Origin: Psychroserpens sp041224425
GTDB lineage: Bacteria; Bacteroidota; Bacteroidia; Flavobacteriales; Flavobacteriaceae
Assembly: GCF_041224425.1 (NCBI RefSeq)
Contig: NZ_JBGFGL010000080.1
Coordinates: 496,001-560,000 of the forward strand
DNA: 64,000 bases
Reading direction: 5' to 3'
How positions within the stretch are numbered: position 1 is the stretch's first letter; every line of letters starts with the position of its first letter. The notes beneath the pieces were generated by a model that worked only from the letters and a program-made list of their open reading frames with translations, made no database searches and was not told the DNA's origin. The translations under genes were made by a program, and so were the position numbers. Shown here piece by piece: positions 45,699-54,949 of the stretch.

Positions 45699-46229
45699 AT
45701 GGAAGCTTCAAAAGTAATTCACGCTATTTACAATGATGATGATATTTTAATGGCTGCCGTTAAAAAGGTAAAAGCTGAAAAACATCACATTGAAGAAGTC
45801 TATACACCTTTTCCGGTTCACGGATTAGACAAAGCCATGGGATTGGCTCCAACACGAATTGCCATTACATCATTCTTATACGGATGTGTTGGTTTGACGG
45901 TTGCTATTGTGATGATGAATTTTATCATGATTCAAGATTGGCCGCAGAATATAGGTGGAAAACCTAGTTTCAGTTATTTGGAGAACATGCCAGCTTTCGT
46001 ACCAATTATGTTTGAGCTTACGGTATTTTTTGCCGCTCACCTTATGGTGATTACATTCTATTTAAGAAGTAGAATGTGGCCTTTCAAAAATGCTGAAAAT
46101 CCAGATCCTAGAACTACTGACGATCATTTCCTTATGGAAATACCAGTGCATGGAAATGAAAAGGAATTGACCAATTTACTTAGGGATACTGGAGCAGTGG
46201 AGATTAATTTAATTGATAAAGCACATTAA
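45699..46229 (+). CDS. actD: Alternative complex III subunit ActD (DUF3341)
   Basis: A 176-residue membrane subunit of DUF3341 type with two transmembrane helices (ITSFLYGCVGLTVAIVMMNF and FVPIMFELTVFFAAHLMVIT) and cytoplasmic ends. It begins with the typical VIHAIYNDDDILMAAVKKVK. It has no cofactor and is thought to be structural within the complex. It sits between actC and actE with near-zero spacing. Confidence 0.93.
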   Translation: MEASKVIHAIYNDDDILMAAVKKVKAEKHHIEEVYTPFPVHGLDKAMGLAPTRIAITSFLYGCVGLTVAIVMMNFIMIQDWPQNIGGKPSFSYLENMPAFVPIMFELTVFFAAHLMVITFYLRSRMWPFKNAENPDPRTTDDHFLMEIPVHGNEKELTNLLRDTGAVEINLIDKAH

Positions 46230-46238
46230 TTTATTCAG

Positions 46239-46799
46239 ATGAAAAGCATATTTAAAATAGCAATAGTATTAACGGTATTTGCAAGCATTATGTCTTGTAA
46301 AAAAGACTCAAGGCCTAATTACCAGTTTATGCCAAACATGTATGAGCCTGTTGGTTATGAAGCTTATGCCGAGTCTGATGCGTTTGCTAATGGTGTAGAA
46401 GCACAATTGCCAGCAGAAGGAACCATACCAAGAGGTGGACACCTGCCTTTTGAATATGAAAATACAACTGAAGGTTATGATTTGGCTAAGAGTTCTTTGA
46501 TGAGTCCGTTAGATTCAACTCAAGTGGATTCTGAAAGAGGAAAGGAACTATATGATATCTATTGTGGGATTTGTCATGGAAACAAAGGTGACGGTCAAGG
46601 TAAATTAGTAAAGCGAGAGAAGATTTTAGGGGTTCCTAGTTATGCAGATGCAGGAAGAGCGATTACCGAAGGAAGCATTTACCACACTGTATATTATGGG
46701 AAAAATGCCATGGGATCATACGCTAATCAGTTAAATGAAGAAGAGCGTTGGCAAGTGGTAGATTACGTTTTAAATTTAAAAGCGGATCTAGAAAAATAA
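46239..46799 (+). CDS. actE: Alternative complex III subunit ActE, monohaem cytochrome c lipoprotein
   Basis: A 186-residue lipoprotein (lipobox SIMSC) with a cytochrome c domain. The haem site is CGICHG and the distal ligand is probably the Met in KNAMGSYANQL. It is the likely electron exit of the complex toward the oxidase encoded downstream. The N-terminal MYEPVGYEAY segment is typical of the family. Confidence 0.93.
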   Translation: MKSIFKIAIVLTVFASIMSCKKDSRPNYQFMPNMYEPVGYEAYAESDAFANGVEAQLPAEGTIPRGGHLPFEYENTTEGYDLAKSSLMSPLDSTQVDSERGKELYDIYCGICHGNKGDGQGKLVKREKILGVPSYADAGRAITEGSIYHTVYYGKNAMGSYANQLNEEERWQVVDYVLNLKADLEK

Positions 46800-46824
46800 C
46801 ATAGATTAAGATTAGACACAGGAT

Positions 46825-48174
46825 ATGTACACATTTTCAAGTAAATTAAAAACAATCTCTATTGTACTTATTATTTTAGGTGCTCTTGGTGTTGGTTTCG
46901 GTTTTTGGGACTCCCATAAATATCAAACTGAAGAAGATGTAAAGGAATTATTGGCTAGTGAAAGCCATGGGCATGGAGAAGCTCATGCCACTACAGATCA
47001 TGCAGCTGACATGCACCATGCAGAAGATGCACATCACGCTGAAGGAGATCATGCAGAGGAAGGTCATGAGATGAGCCATGAAGAACACGTGCTTCACCAA
47101 ATTCATAACAGACCATGGGCTGCATTATATGTTGGTGCCTTTTTCTTCTTTATGATTGCACTTGGCGCTTTGGCATTTTATGCCATTCAATGGGCTGCGC
47201 AAGCAGGTTGGTCACCAGTATTGTTTAGGGTTATGGAAGGAATTACAGCTTACGTTTTACCTGGTGGACTTATCGTATTGGCAATAGCATTCTTTGCTGG
47301 AGACCACATTTTTATATGGATGGATCCAGATGTTGTTGCTCATGATGAATTAATTCAAGGGAAACAAGGTTGGCTGAATAAAACAGGATTCTTTATTAGG
47401 GGGTTGATCTTTTTAGGAGGTTGGGTTTTATACCGAACATTTGCTAGAAAATTCTCTATTGCTCAAGATCATGCTGAAGCTAACGATAAAAGAAACTTTA
47501 AAAAGACGTTTCGTATTTCAGCTGCCTTTCTTGTATTTTATATCTATACAGAATCAATGATGTCTTGGGACTGGATTATGAGTGTTGATCCACACTGGTT
47601 CTCAACCCTATTTGGATGGTATGTATTCGCTTCAATGTTTGTAAGTGGTATTACTGTTATTGCGCTAATGACCATTTATTTGAAATCAAAAGGTCATTTG
47701 GAATTTGTAAATGATAGTCATATCCATGATTTGGCAAAATTCATGTTTGGTATTAGTATTTTCTGGACCTATCTGTGGTTCTCACAATTTATGTTGATCT
47801 GGTACTCTAATATTCCTGAAGAGGTGACTTATTTTGTCTCAAGAATAAATGATTATAAATTGCCATTTTTTGGTATGCTGGTCATGAACTTTATCTTCCC
47901 ATTATTGGTGTTGATGAACAGTGATTATAAACGTGTCAATTGGTTTGTAGTCATGGCTGGATTGGTCATTCTGTTTGGACATTACATTGATGTTTTCAAT
48001 ATGATTATGCCAGCAACGGTTGCAGATCGATGGTTTATTGGTCTTCCAGAAATTGGAGCTATATTATTGTTTGCAGGTTTGTTCTTGTTTGTCGTATTGA
48101 GTGCCTTAACAAAAGCACCTTTACTAGCAAAAGGAAATCCGTTTATTAAAGAAAGTGAACAATTTCATTATTAA
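46825..48174 (+). CDS. actF: Alternative complex III subunit ActF (NrfD-like) with histidine-rich insert
   Basis: Second NrfD-like quinol-oxidoreductase membrane subunit, 449 residues with about ten helices (for example YVLPGGLIVLAIAFFAGDH and YIYTESMMSWDWIMS). Between the first helix and the second (about residues 46-95) lies a segment with 14 His plus many Asp, Glu and Ala, beginning SHGHGEAHATTDH. It may bind metal ions or protons, which is inference. The rest follows the family. The start is the ATG at 46825. Confidence 0.92.
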   Translation: MYTFSSKLKTISIVLIILGALGVGFGFWDSHKYQTEEDVKELLASESHGHGEAHATTDHAADMHHAEDAHHAEGDHAEEGHEMSHEEHVLHQIHNRPWAALYVGAFFFFMIALGALAFYAIQWAAQAGWSPVLFRVMEGITAYVLPGGLIVLAIAFFAGDHIFIWMDPDVVAHDELIQGKQGWLNKTGFFIRGLIFLGGWVLYRTFARKFSIAQDHAEANDKRNFKKTFRISAAFLVFYIYTESMMSWDWIMSVDPHWFSTLFGWYVFASMFVSGITVIALMTIYLKSKGHLEFVNDSHIHDLAKFMFGISIFWTYLWFSQFMLIWYSNIPEEVTYFVSRINDYKLPFFGMLVMNFIFPLLVLMNSDYKRVNWFVVMAGLVILFGHYIDVFNMIMPATVADRWFIGLPEIGAILLFAGLFLFVVLSALTKAPLLAKGNPFIKESEQFHY

Positions 48175-48203
48175 ATAAAATTAAATAAAGAAGAGAAACG
48201 ACA

Positions 48204-49268
48204 ATGACTGCTTTTTTAACACTTATAATTGTAATTTTTATTGCTGTTGCCATTTGGCAAATGGTTAAGATTTTTGACCTTGCACAAGTAGGCTCTTCTG
48301 GTAGTGGACAAGTTGCGACCGATAAAGACAATAAAATCAATGGCTATTTGATGATGGGATTCTTGGTGTTCATTTATGCCATTACTATAGTTTGCTTTTG
48401 GTACTTAGGTGATTTACCATTAATGTCAAATTCAGCTTCTGAACACGGATTGGAAATTGACAATTTGATGTGGATCTCCATGATCATCATTTTGATAGTT
48501 CAAACATTTACTCAATTCCTTTTGCATTATTTCGCATATAAATACAAAGGTGAAAAAGGGAAGAAGGCATTGTTTTATGCCGATAACAATACACTTGAAG
48601 CTATTTGGACATTCATTCCTGTAGTTGTTTTGGCAGGTTTGATTATTTACGGACTTTTCACTTGGACTAGCATTATGAATGTGGATGAGAGTGAAGATCC
48701 AATCGTCATCGAATTATATGCGCAACAGTTTAACTGGAAAGCACGTTATGCTGGTGAAGATAACACTTTAGGTATGGCTAATGTTCGTTTAATTGATATT
48801 GACAAAGCTAATATCTTAGGTGTTGACGAATCTGATCCTAATGCTAGTGATGATATCATAACTACTGAATTGCATTTGCCTGTAGGAAAGCCTGTATTGT
48901 TCAAAATGCGTTCCCAAGATGTATTGCACTCAGCTTATATGCCGCACTTTAGAGCACAAATGAACTGTGTGCCAGGTATGATTACGCAATTCGGTTTTAC
49001 ACCAACTGTAACAACAGCTGAGATGCGTCAAAACCAAGACATCAAAGATAAAGTTGCTCATATCAATGAATTGAGGTTAGAGCGTCAAGCTGAAATTGAA
49101 GCTATTGGACAAGATTTACAGTATGAGTTTGATTACTTACTGATATGTAATAAGATTTGTGGAAAATCGCATTACAATATGCAAATGAAAATTATTGTTG
49201 AAACCGAAGAAGAATATAAAGCTTGGCTTAGTGAACAAACAACGTTCGCAAATTCTTTGACCAAATAA
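48204..49268 (+). CDS. coxB: Cytochrome c oxidase subunit II
   Basis: The subunit accepts electrons through its binuclear copper A centre. The copper ligands are visible: His in DVLHSAYMPHF and CNKICGKSHYNM. The 354 residues have two N-terminal membrane helices plus one extra at the start, and the cupredoxin domain from about 165. There is no fused cytochrome c domain, so electrons should come from ActE, ActA or a soluble carrier. It lies 29 bases after actF and 21 before coxA, in the same operon, which supports an ACIII-oxidase supercomplex. Confidence 0.95.
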   Translation: MTAFLTLIIVIFIAVAIWQMVKIFDLAQVGSSGSGQVATDKDNKINGYLMMGFLVFIYAITIVCFWYLGDLPLMSNSASEHGLEIDNLMWISMIIILIVQTFTQFLLHYFAYKYKGEKGKKALFYADNNTLEAIWTFIPVVVLAGLIIYGLFTWTSIMNVDESEDPIVIELYAQQFNWKARYAGEDNTLGMANVRLIDIDKANILGVDESDPNASDDIITTELHLPVGKPVLFKMRSQDVLHSAYMPHFRAQMNCVPGMITQFGFTPTVTTAEMRQNQDIKDKVAHINELRLERQAEIEAIGQDLQYEFDYLLICNKICGKSHYNMQMKIIVETEEEYKAWLSEQTTFANSLTK

Positions 49269-49289
49269 AAAAATTAAAAGAAAAAGATT

Positions 49290-51083
49290 ATGTCAGCACA
49301 CGCAGATATTCACGCACACGACGATCACGGACATCATCATAAAGAGACTTTCGTGACTAAGTATATCTTTAGTCAGGACCATAAAATGATTGCCAAGCAA
49401 TATTTAATTACTGGAGTAATCATTATGGGTATCATCGGGATTTTAATGTCTTTAATGATACGTATGCAAATTGCATGGCCAGGAGAACCTAATGTGGTCT
49501 TTGAGGCCTTGTTAGGGAAATGGGCTCCAGATGGTGTTATGGATGCCGATATTTATTTAGCATTAGTGACTATTCATGGTACATTGATGGTATTCTTTGT
49601 ACTTACTGCTGGTCTTAGTGGTACTTTCAGTAACTTATTGATTCCACTACAGATTGGTGCTAGAGATATGGCATCAGGATTCTTGAACATGATTTCTTAC
49701 TGGTTATTTTTCTTATCCTGTGTTATCATGATTTCATCATTCTTTGTTGAATTCGGTCCTGCAGCTGCTGGATGGACAATTTATCCTCCTTTAAGTGCGC
49801 TACCTATGGCACAACCAGGTTCTGGAATGGGTATGACATTATGGTTAGTGTCGATGGCTATTTTCATTGCATCTTCACTTTTAGGATCATTGAATTATAT
49901 CGTTACTGTAATTAATTTACGAACAAAGGGAATGTCTATGACCAGACTTCCACTAACAATTTGGGCGTTTTTTGTGACGGCAATTATCGGTGTGATTTCA
50001 TTTCCAGTATTATTGTCAGCAGCTTTACTGTTAATAATGGATAGAAGTTTTGGAACCTCATTCTTCTTGTCAGACATTTTCATTCAAGGTGAAGTGTTAC
50101 ACTATCAAGGTGGTTCGCCTGTATTGTACGAGCATTTATTTTGGTTCTTGGGTCACCCTGAAGTATACATTGTATTATTGCCTGCGCTAGGAATTACTTC
50201 TGAAATTATTGCAACGAACTCACGTAAACCAATATTTGGATATAGAGCGATGGTTATGTCAATCTTGGCTATTGCCTTCTTATCTACAATAGTTTGGGGA
50301 CACCACATGTTCGTTTCAGGAATGAATCCATTTTTAGGATCTGTATTTACATTTACGACATTGTTGATTGCTATACCTTCTGCGGTTAAGGCCTTCAACT
50401 ATATAACAACATTGTGGAAAGGAAACCTCCAAATGAACCCAGCAATGCTGTTTTCTATCGGATTGGTATCAACCTTTATCACTGGTGGATTAACAGGAAT
50501 TATTCTTGGAGACAGTGCTCTTGATATTAATGTTCATGACACGTATTTCGTTGTGGCTCACTTCCACTTGGTAATGGGTATTTCTGCACTTTACGGTGTG
50601 TTCGCTGGAATCTATCATTGGTTCCCTAGAATGTTCGGTCGTATGATGAATAAAAATCTTGGTTACCTCCATTTTTGGGTCACTGCCATTAGTGCTTATG
50701 GTGTTTTCTTCCCAATGCATTTTATTGGAATGGCTGGACTACCAAGACGTTATTATACCAATTCTAATTTCCCGTTGTTTGATGATACAGCCAATGCTAA
50801 TGTAGTGATTACTATCTTCGCTTTAATTGGTGGTGCTGTTCAACTTGTATTTTTATACAATTTCCTTAGTAGTATTTTCTACGGAAAGAAAGCAGAACAA
50901 AATCCATGGAAATCAAACACCTTAGAATGGACAGCTCCTGTAGAGCACATGCACGGAAATTGGCCAGGCGAGATTCCTCACGTATATCGTTGGGCTTATG
51001 ACTATAGCAAACCAGGTCATGATGATGACTTTGTGCCTCAAAATGTTCCTATGAAAGAAGGAGAAGAGGAACTTCAACATTAA
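49290..51083 (+). CDS. coxA: Cytochrome c oxidase subunit I (haem-copper oxidase, aa3-type)
   Basis: Catalytic subunit that reduces oxygen to water and pumps protons, 597 residues with 12 helices. The His-Tyr site is in FLGHPEVYIVLLPALG; copper B histidines in WGHHMFVSGM; haem ligands in HDTYFVVAHFHLVMG. This is the pattern of A-family oxidases. The first 17 residues contain seven histidines (SAHADIHAHDDHGHHHK), like the His-rich part of ActF. It is the last gene of the operon and ends at a strong terminator. Subunits III and IV are not in this window. Confidence 0.96.
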   Translation: MSAHADIHAHDDHGHHHKETFVTKYIFSQDHKMIAKQYLITGVIIMGIIGILMSLMIRMQIAWPGEPNVVFEALLGKWAPDGVMDADIYLALVTIHGTLMVFFVLTAGLSGTFSNLLIPLQIGARDMASGFLNMISYWLFFLSCVIMISSFFVEFGPAAAGWTIYPPLSALPMAQPGSGMGMTLWLVSMAIFIASSLLGSLNYIVTVINLRTKGMSMTRLPLTIWAFFVTAIIGVISFPVLLSAALLLIMDRSFGTSFFLSDIFIQGEVLHYQGGSPVLYEHLFWFLGHPEVYIVLLPALGITSEIIATNSRKPIFGYRAMVMSILAIAFLSTIVWGHHMFVSGMNPFLGSVFTFTTLLIAIPSAVKAFNYITTLWKGNLQMNPAMLFSIGLVSTFITGGLTGIILGDSALDINVHDTYFVVAHFHLVMGISALYGVFAGIYHWFPRMFGRMMNKNLGYLHFWVTAISAYGVFFPMHFIGMAGLPRRYYTNSNFPLFDDTANANVVITIFALIGGAVQLVFLYNFLSSIFYGKKAEQNPWKSNTLEWTAPVEHMHGNWPGEIPHVYRWAYDYSKPGHDDDFVPQNVPMKEGEEELQH

Positions 51084-51103
51084 AAAAATTTGAAAGAATA
51101 TTT

Positions 51104-51137
51104 AAAAAGCCTTCCGTTAATTTCGGAAGGCTTTTTT
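51104..51137. terminator. Terminator after coxA
   Basis: Inverted repeat AAAAAGCCTTCCG (51104-51116) / CGGAAGGCTTTTT (from 51124) around a 7-base loop, followed by more T. It ends the long act-cox operon. Confidence 0.92.
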
Positions 51138-51163
51138 TGTGATAAAATTCGTTTTAGTATGTT

Positions 51164-51171
51164 TATATTTG
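51164..51171 (+). promoter_or_regulatory. Candidate -7 element placing transcription start at the ruvB ATG
   Basis: TATATTTG is a full TAnnTTTG match only 4 bases before the ruvB ATG (51176). If start is 5-7 bases past the element, the mRNA is leaderless. The nearest TTTG upstream (51136-51139) gives a 24-base spacing, which is long. Confidence 0.55.
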
Positions 51172-51175
51172 TGTT

Positions 51176-52198
51176 ATGAACGAAAATTTAGATCCTACGA
51201 ATCAAAATTTTTCACCCGAAGAACTTGATGTCGAAAAAAAATTGAGACCATTATCTTTTGATGATTTTACGGGTCAAGACCAGGTTTTGGAAAATCTTCA
51301 GGTTTTTGTTCAAGCGGCTAATGGGAGAAGCGAAGCCTTAGATCATACATTGTTTCACGGACCTCCAGGATTAGGGAAAACGACCTTGGCGCATATATTG
51401 GCAAGCGAGTTGAATGTTGGCATCAAAGTGACTTCAGGACCAGTTCTGGATAAGCCTGGAGATCTTGCGGGACTTCTTACTAATTTAGATGAGCGCGATG
51501 TCTTGTTTATTGATGAAATTCATCGTCTGAGTCCTATAGTGGAAGAATATCTCTATTCAGCTATGGAAGATTACAAGATCGATATCATGATTGAGTCTGG
51601 TCCAAATGCTAGAACAGTTCAGATCAATTTAAATCCGTTTACATTGGTTGGTGCCACAACCAGATCAGGACTTCTCACATCACCTATGCGAGCGCGTTTC
51701 GGTATTCAAAGCCGACTTCAATATTACAACACCGAATTGTTGACCACTATAGTTCAACGTAGTGCCTCCATTTTAGATGTTCCTATTTCAATGGAAGCTG
51801 CTGTTGAAATCGCAGGACGAAGTCGAGGCACACCAAGAATTGCGAATGCCTTATTACGTCGTGTTCGTGATTTCGCTCAAATTAAAGGGAATGGAAGTAT
51901 TGATATCAAAATTTCTAAATTCGCTTTAGAAGCTTTGAATGTAGATGCACACGGATTGGATGAGATGGATAATAAAATCCTATCCACGATCATTGAAAAG
52001 TTTAAAGGTGGTCCAGTCGGCATTACGACTTTAGCAACAGCAGTTAGTGAAAGTGCCGAAACCATTGAAGAAGTATATGAGCCCTTTTTGATTCAGCAAG
52101 GGTTTATTATGCGTACACCTAGAGGACGAGAAGTCACTGAGCAGGCGTATAGACATTTGGGAAAAATTAAAGGGCCTACGCAAGGCGATTTGTTTTAA
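51176..52198 (+). CDS. ruvB: Holliday junction branch migration helicase RuvB
   Basis: RuvB is the ATP-driven motor of the RuvABC resolvase system. The 340 residues follow the family throughout: RPLSFDDFTGQDQVLENL, Walker A GPPGLGKTTLAH, Walker B LFIDEIHRLSP, sensor GATTRSGLL, the arginine finger region SPMRARFGIQSRL and a C-terminal winged helix (GFIMRTPRGREVTEQAY). It starts at the ATG 51176 immediately behind a promoter element. The P450 gene starts 8 bases after its stop, so the two are likely co-transcribed. Confidence 0.97.
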   Translation: MNENLDPTNQNFSPEELDVEKKLRPLSFDDFTGQDQVLENLQVFVQAANGRSEALDHTLFHGPPGLGKTTLAHILASELNVGIKVTSGPVLDKPGDLAGLLTNLDERDVLFIDEIHRLSPIVEEYLYSAMEDYKIDIMIESGPNARTVQINLNPFTLVGATTRSGLLTSPMRARFGIQSRLQYYNTELLTTIVQRSASILDVPISMEAAVEIAGRSRGTPRIANALLRRVRDFAQIKGNGSIDIKISKFALEALNVDAHGLDEMDNKILSTIIEKFKGGPVGITTLATAVSESAETIEEVYEPFLIQQGFIMRTPRGREVTEQAYRHLGKIKGPTQGDLF

Positions 52199-52206
52199 AT
52201 AGAGAT

Positions 52207-53541
52207 ATGAGTGATACAAAACACATTCCTGAAGTTCGGCTATCACAATTTTTAAAACATTCTCTACAAATTCTTAAAAACCCACTCCCATTCCATCATA
52301 AAAACTTTAAGAATAAAGGCGATATTTTTCAACTGAAAATCGGGTTAAAAAAGAAAGTGTATTTTTCCAGAGACGCTGCATTTGCAGAGTATGTCCTTCA
52401 GAAAAACCATAGGAATTATGTCAAGTCCAAAATACAAACCGAAGACTTGGTAAAATATGTTGGTAAAGGCTTACTGACCTCTGAAGGTGAACTTTGGAAG
52501 CAGCAACGAAAACTCATTCAGCCTGCATTTCATAAAAAACAACTGAGCCAACTTCTCGATACAATTCGACAAACCATTCTTTTGGAGTATAAACGAATTG
52601 AAGTAAAGAAATCAATAGATGTGTTTCCAATTCTGAACGATTTGGCCTTTCAAACAGTAGTACAATCTTTATTTAGTAGTGCCGCAAATCAACATGATAT
52701 TGACCGATTGCAATTCATTACTGAAGCCAATCAAAAAATGCTGGTTAAAGAACTGCGTCAACCGTATTTAGGTTGGTGGTTCAATATGAGCGGAAAACTA
52801 GAGCATCATTTAAAATTAAGTCGTAAAGCTCGTGATATTTTAAAGCGAATTGTAAATCAGAGAAAAGATTCAAAACTTAGAAAAAATGATTTGCTCGATA
52901 TGCTTTTGGATGCTCGATATGAAGATGGTAACGCTATGGATGAAGAGCAATTAATTGATGAAATATTAATACTGTTTGTCGCTGGTCATGAAACAACTTC
53001 AAATGCGTTGAGTTTTACCTTTCAATTATTGGCGCTACATCCTGAATGGCAAGAACGTATTTTTGAAGAAGCTTCTAACTTAAGAAAAGAAACCGATGAT
53101 TTGATGACCTTGGTGACAGCATCTAAAGTTTGTCAGCAAGTTATTGAAGAGTCTATGCGATTGTATCCACCAGCCTACTTTATTGATCGTGTCAATGTGG
53201 AACCAGACACGTTTAACAGTTTTAGTTTCGAATCTGGAGTCAAACTCTTGTTTTCCATTTATGAAATCCATCGCCATCCAAAACTATGGAGTAATCCAAA
53301 TCAATTTCAACCTGAGCGTTTTGATGAAGGCTCTCGGAAATTTTCTTCGCAATATTTTCCGTTTGGTGCTGGACCAAGAAAATGCATTGGTAATAATTTT
53401 GCTATGTTTGAAATGGTTATTGCCGTCACAGAACTAATATCGAAATATCAAATCAAACCTGATTTTGAAGCTATTGAAATACTGCCTTTAATTACTTTAA
53501 AGCCAAAAAACGCCTTTTTGACATTTGAACCTAGAGACTAG
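52207..53541 (+). CDS. Cytochrome P450
   Basis: A 444-residue haem monooxygenase. The oxygen-binding I helix AGHETTSNAL, the ExxR motif EESMRLYPPAY and the haem loop FPFGAGPRKCIGNNFAM (Cys about 393) are all present. There is no membrane anchor, and no ferredoxin or reductase gene is adjacent. It resembles fatty-acid-hydroxylating, CYP102/CYP4-like types by the look of the helices, but the substrate is unknown. It lies between ruvB and queG, whose functions are unrelated; its stop TAG shares the G with the GTG start of queG. Confidence 0.93.
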   Translation: MSDTKHIPEVRLSQFLKHSLQILKNPLPFHHKNFKNKGDIFQLKIGLKKKVYFSRDAAFAEYVLQKNHRNYVKSKIQTEDLVKYVGKGLLTSEGELWKQQRKLIQPAFHKKQLSQLLDTIRQTILLEYKRIEVKKSIDVFPILNDLAFQTVVQSLFSSAANQHDIDRLQFITEANQKMLVKELRQPYLGWWFNMSGKLEHHLKLSRKARDILKRIVNQRKDSKLRKNDLLDMLLDARYEDGNAMDEEQLIDEILILFVAGHETTSNALSFTFQLLALHPEWQERIFEEASNLRKETDDLMTLVTASKVCQQVIEESMRLYPPAYFIDRVNVEPDTFNSFSFESGVKLLFSIYEIHRHPKLWSNPNQFQPERFDEGSRKFSSQYFPFGAGPRKCIGNNFAMFEMVIAVTELISKYQIKPDFEAIEILPLITLKPKNAFLTFEPRD

Positions 53542-54470
53542 TGCTTAATAACAAATCTAAATACAGTCAACTAATAAAAACAGAAGCTAAACGACTTGGA
53601 TTTTTATCCTGCGGAATAAGTAAAGCAGCGTTTCTTGAAGAAGAAGCACCACGATTGGAAGATTGGTTGAAGAAAAACATGCATGGAGAAATGCGTTATA
53701 TGGAAAACCATTTCGATAAGCGGTTGGACCCTACAAAGCTCGTTGAGGATTCCAAAAGTGTGGTGTCGTTATTACTTAACTATTATCCATCAGAACTTCA
53801 AAATCCTGAAAGCTATAAATTGTCGAAGTACGCTTATGGTACCGATTACCACTTCGTGATAAAAGACAAACTCAAACAATTATTACATTTTATTCAGAAA
53901 GAAATAGGAGACGTTCATGGTCGTGCTTTTGTAGATTCAGCACCTGTATTGGATAAAGCTTGGGCTGCAAAATCTGGTTTGGGCTGGATTGGAAAACACA
54001 GTAATTTATTGACACAGCAAGTAGGTTCTTTTTACTTTATTGCTGAACTCATTATTGATTTGGAATTGGATTACGACCATGCAGTAACCGACCACTGTGG
54101 TACTTGTACAGCTTGCATTGATGCTTGCCCTACAGAAGCCATAACAGAACCTTATGTCGTTGATGGGAGTAAATGCATTTCCTATTTTACGATAGAGTTG
54201 AAAGAGCAAATTCCATCTGAGTTCAAGGGTCAGTTTGACGATTGGATGTTTGGTTGCGATGTGTGCCAAGATGTTTGTCCGTGGAACCGTTTCTCAAAAC
54301 CTCACAGAGAACCACTTTTCAATCCACATCCTGAGTTATTATCCATGTCCAAAAAAGATTGGGAGGAGATTACCCAAGATGTGTTTAATGAACTTTTTAA
54401 AAAATCAGCCGTAAAACGCACTAAATTTTCAGGGCTTCAACGCAACATTGATTTTTTGAAAAAGGAGTAA
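53541..54470 (+). CDS. queG: Epoxyqueuosine reductase QueG
   Basis: QueG makes queuosine in tRNA by reducing epoxyqueuosine, using cobalamin and two 4Fe-4S clusters. The 309-residue length fits. Cluster motifs are CGTCTACIDACPTEAI and CDVCQDVCPWN; the N-terminal domain has GFLSCGISKA. I accept the GTG start at 53541, which overlaps the P450 stop (TAG-TG), since the first family motif follows closely and no ATG lies in between. That implies translational coupling to the P450. Confidence 0.95.
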   Translation: MLNNKSKYSQLIKTEAKRLGFLSCGISKAAFLEEEAPRLEDWLKKNMHGEMRYMENHFDKRLDPTKLVEDSKSVVSLLLNYYPSELQNPESYKLSKYAYGTDYHFVIKDKLKQLLHFIQKEIGDVHGRAFVDSAPVLDKAWAAKSGLGWIGKHSNLLTQQVGSFYFIAELIIDLELDYDHAVTDHCGTCTACIDACPTEAITEPYVVDGSKCISYFTIELKEQIPSEFKGQFDDWMFGCDVCQDVCPWNRFSKPHREPLFNPHPELLSMSKKDWEEITQDVFNELFKKSAVKRTKFSGLQRNIDFLKKE

Positions 54471-54482
54471 TCCATTTTTGAT

Positions 54483-54797
54483 TTAATCCAATCTTGATTT
54501 GTTTATCAGCGCTAAAACGATCGCCAAAATGTAAATTATGAGGCCATAAATAGTAGTAATAGAACTTACTTTCAAACCGCCTGCCATTATTTGCTGACTT
54601 ACTTGTCCCATTTGCTCAATGCCTTTAAAGGCACCATACAATCCGATGATTTGACCTAAGATTCCAAAAGAAAGTGCTAAAAGTCCGATGTCTTTTGTCC
54701 ACTCTGGGAATTTCCAAAAACTAATAATAACGCCTAATAATAATAAGGTAAGAATGGTCATAAATAAGGTGCCACCTTCAAAAAATAAATCTAACAT
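54483..54797 (-). CDS. Small MotA/TolQ/ExbB-like membrane protein
   Basis: A 104-residue protein with three hydrophobic helices. The pattern LFFEGGTLFMTILTLLLL near the start and the later KVSSITTIYGLIIY resemble the core of TolQ/ExbB proton-channel proteins, but it is less than half the usual length and has no periplasmic or cytoplasmic loop domain. No ExbD or TonB gene is adjacent. I take the ATG at 54797; an upstream TTG at 54824 is possible. It is convergent with queG. Function unknown. Confidence 0.7.
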   Translation of the reverse strand: MLDLFFEGGTLFMTILTLLLLGVIISFWKFPEWTKDIGLLALSFGILGQIIGLYGAFKGIEQMGQVSQQIMAGGLKVSSITTIYGLIIYILAIVLALINKSRLD

Positions 54798-54949
54798 AAT
54801 TTGTGTTTTAATGTTACTATTCAAATGTAGGTATTAATATATTTTGCTCAGTATGTAATAAACCTCTTTTGAGTTGTTGAATCCCTATTTAAAGCTAACG
54901 TATCGTACTACAGACGTCTTAATATACACATTTGTTCTATTTTTACGGT

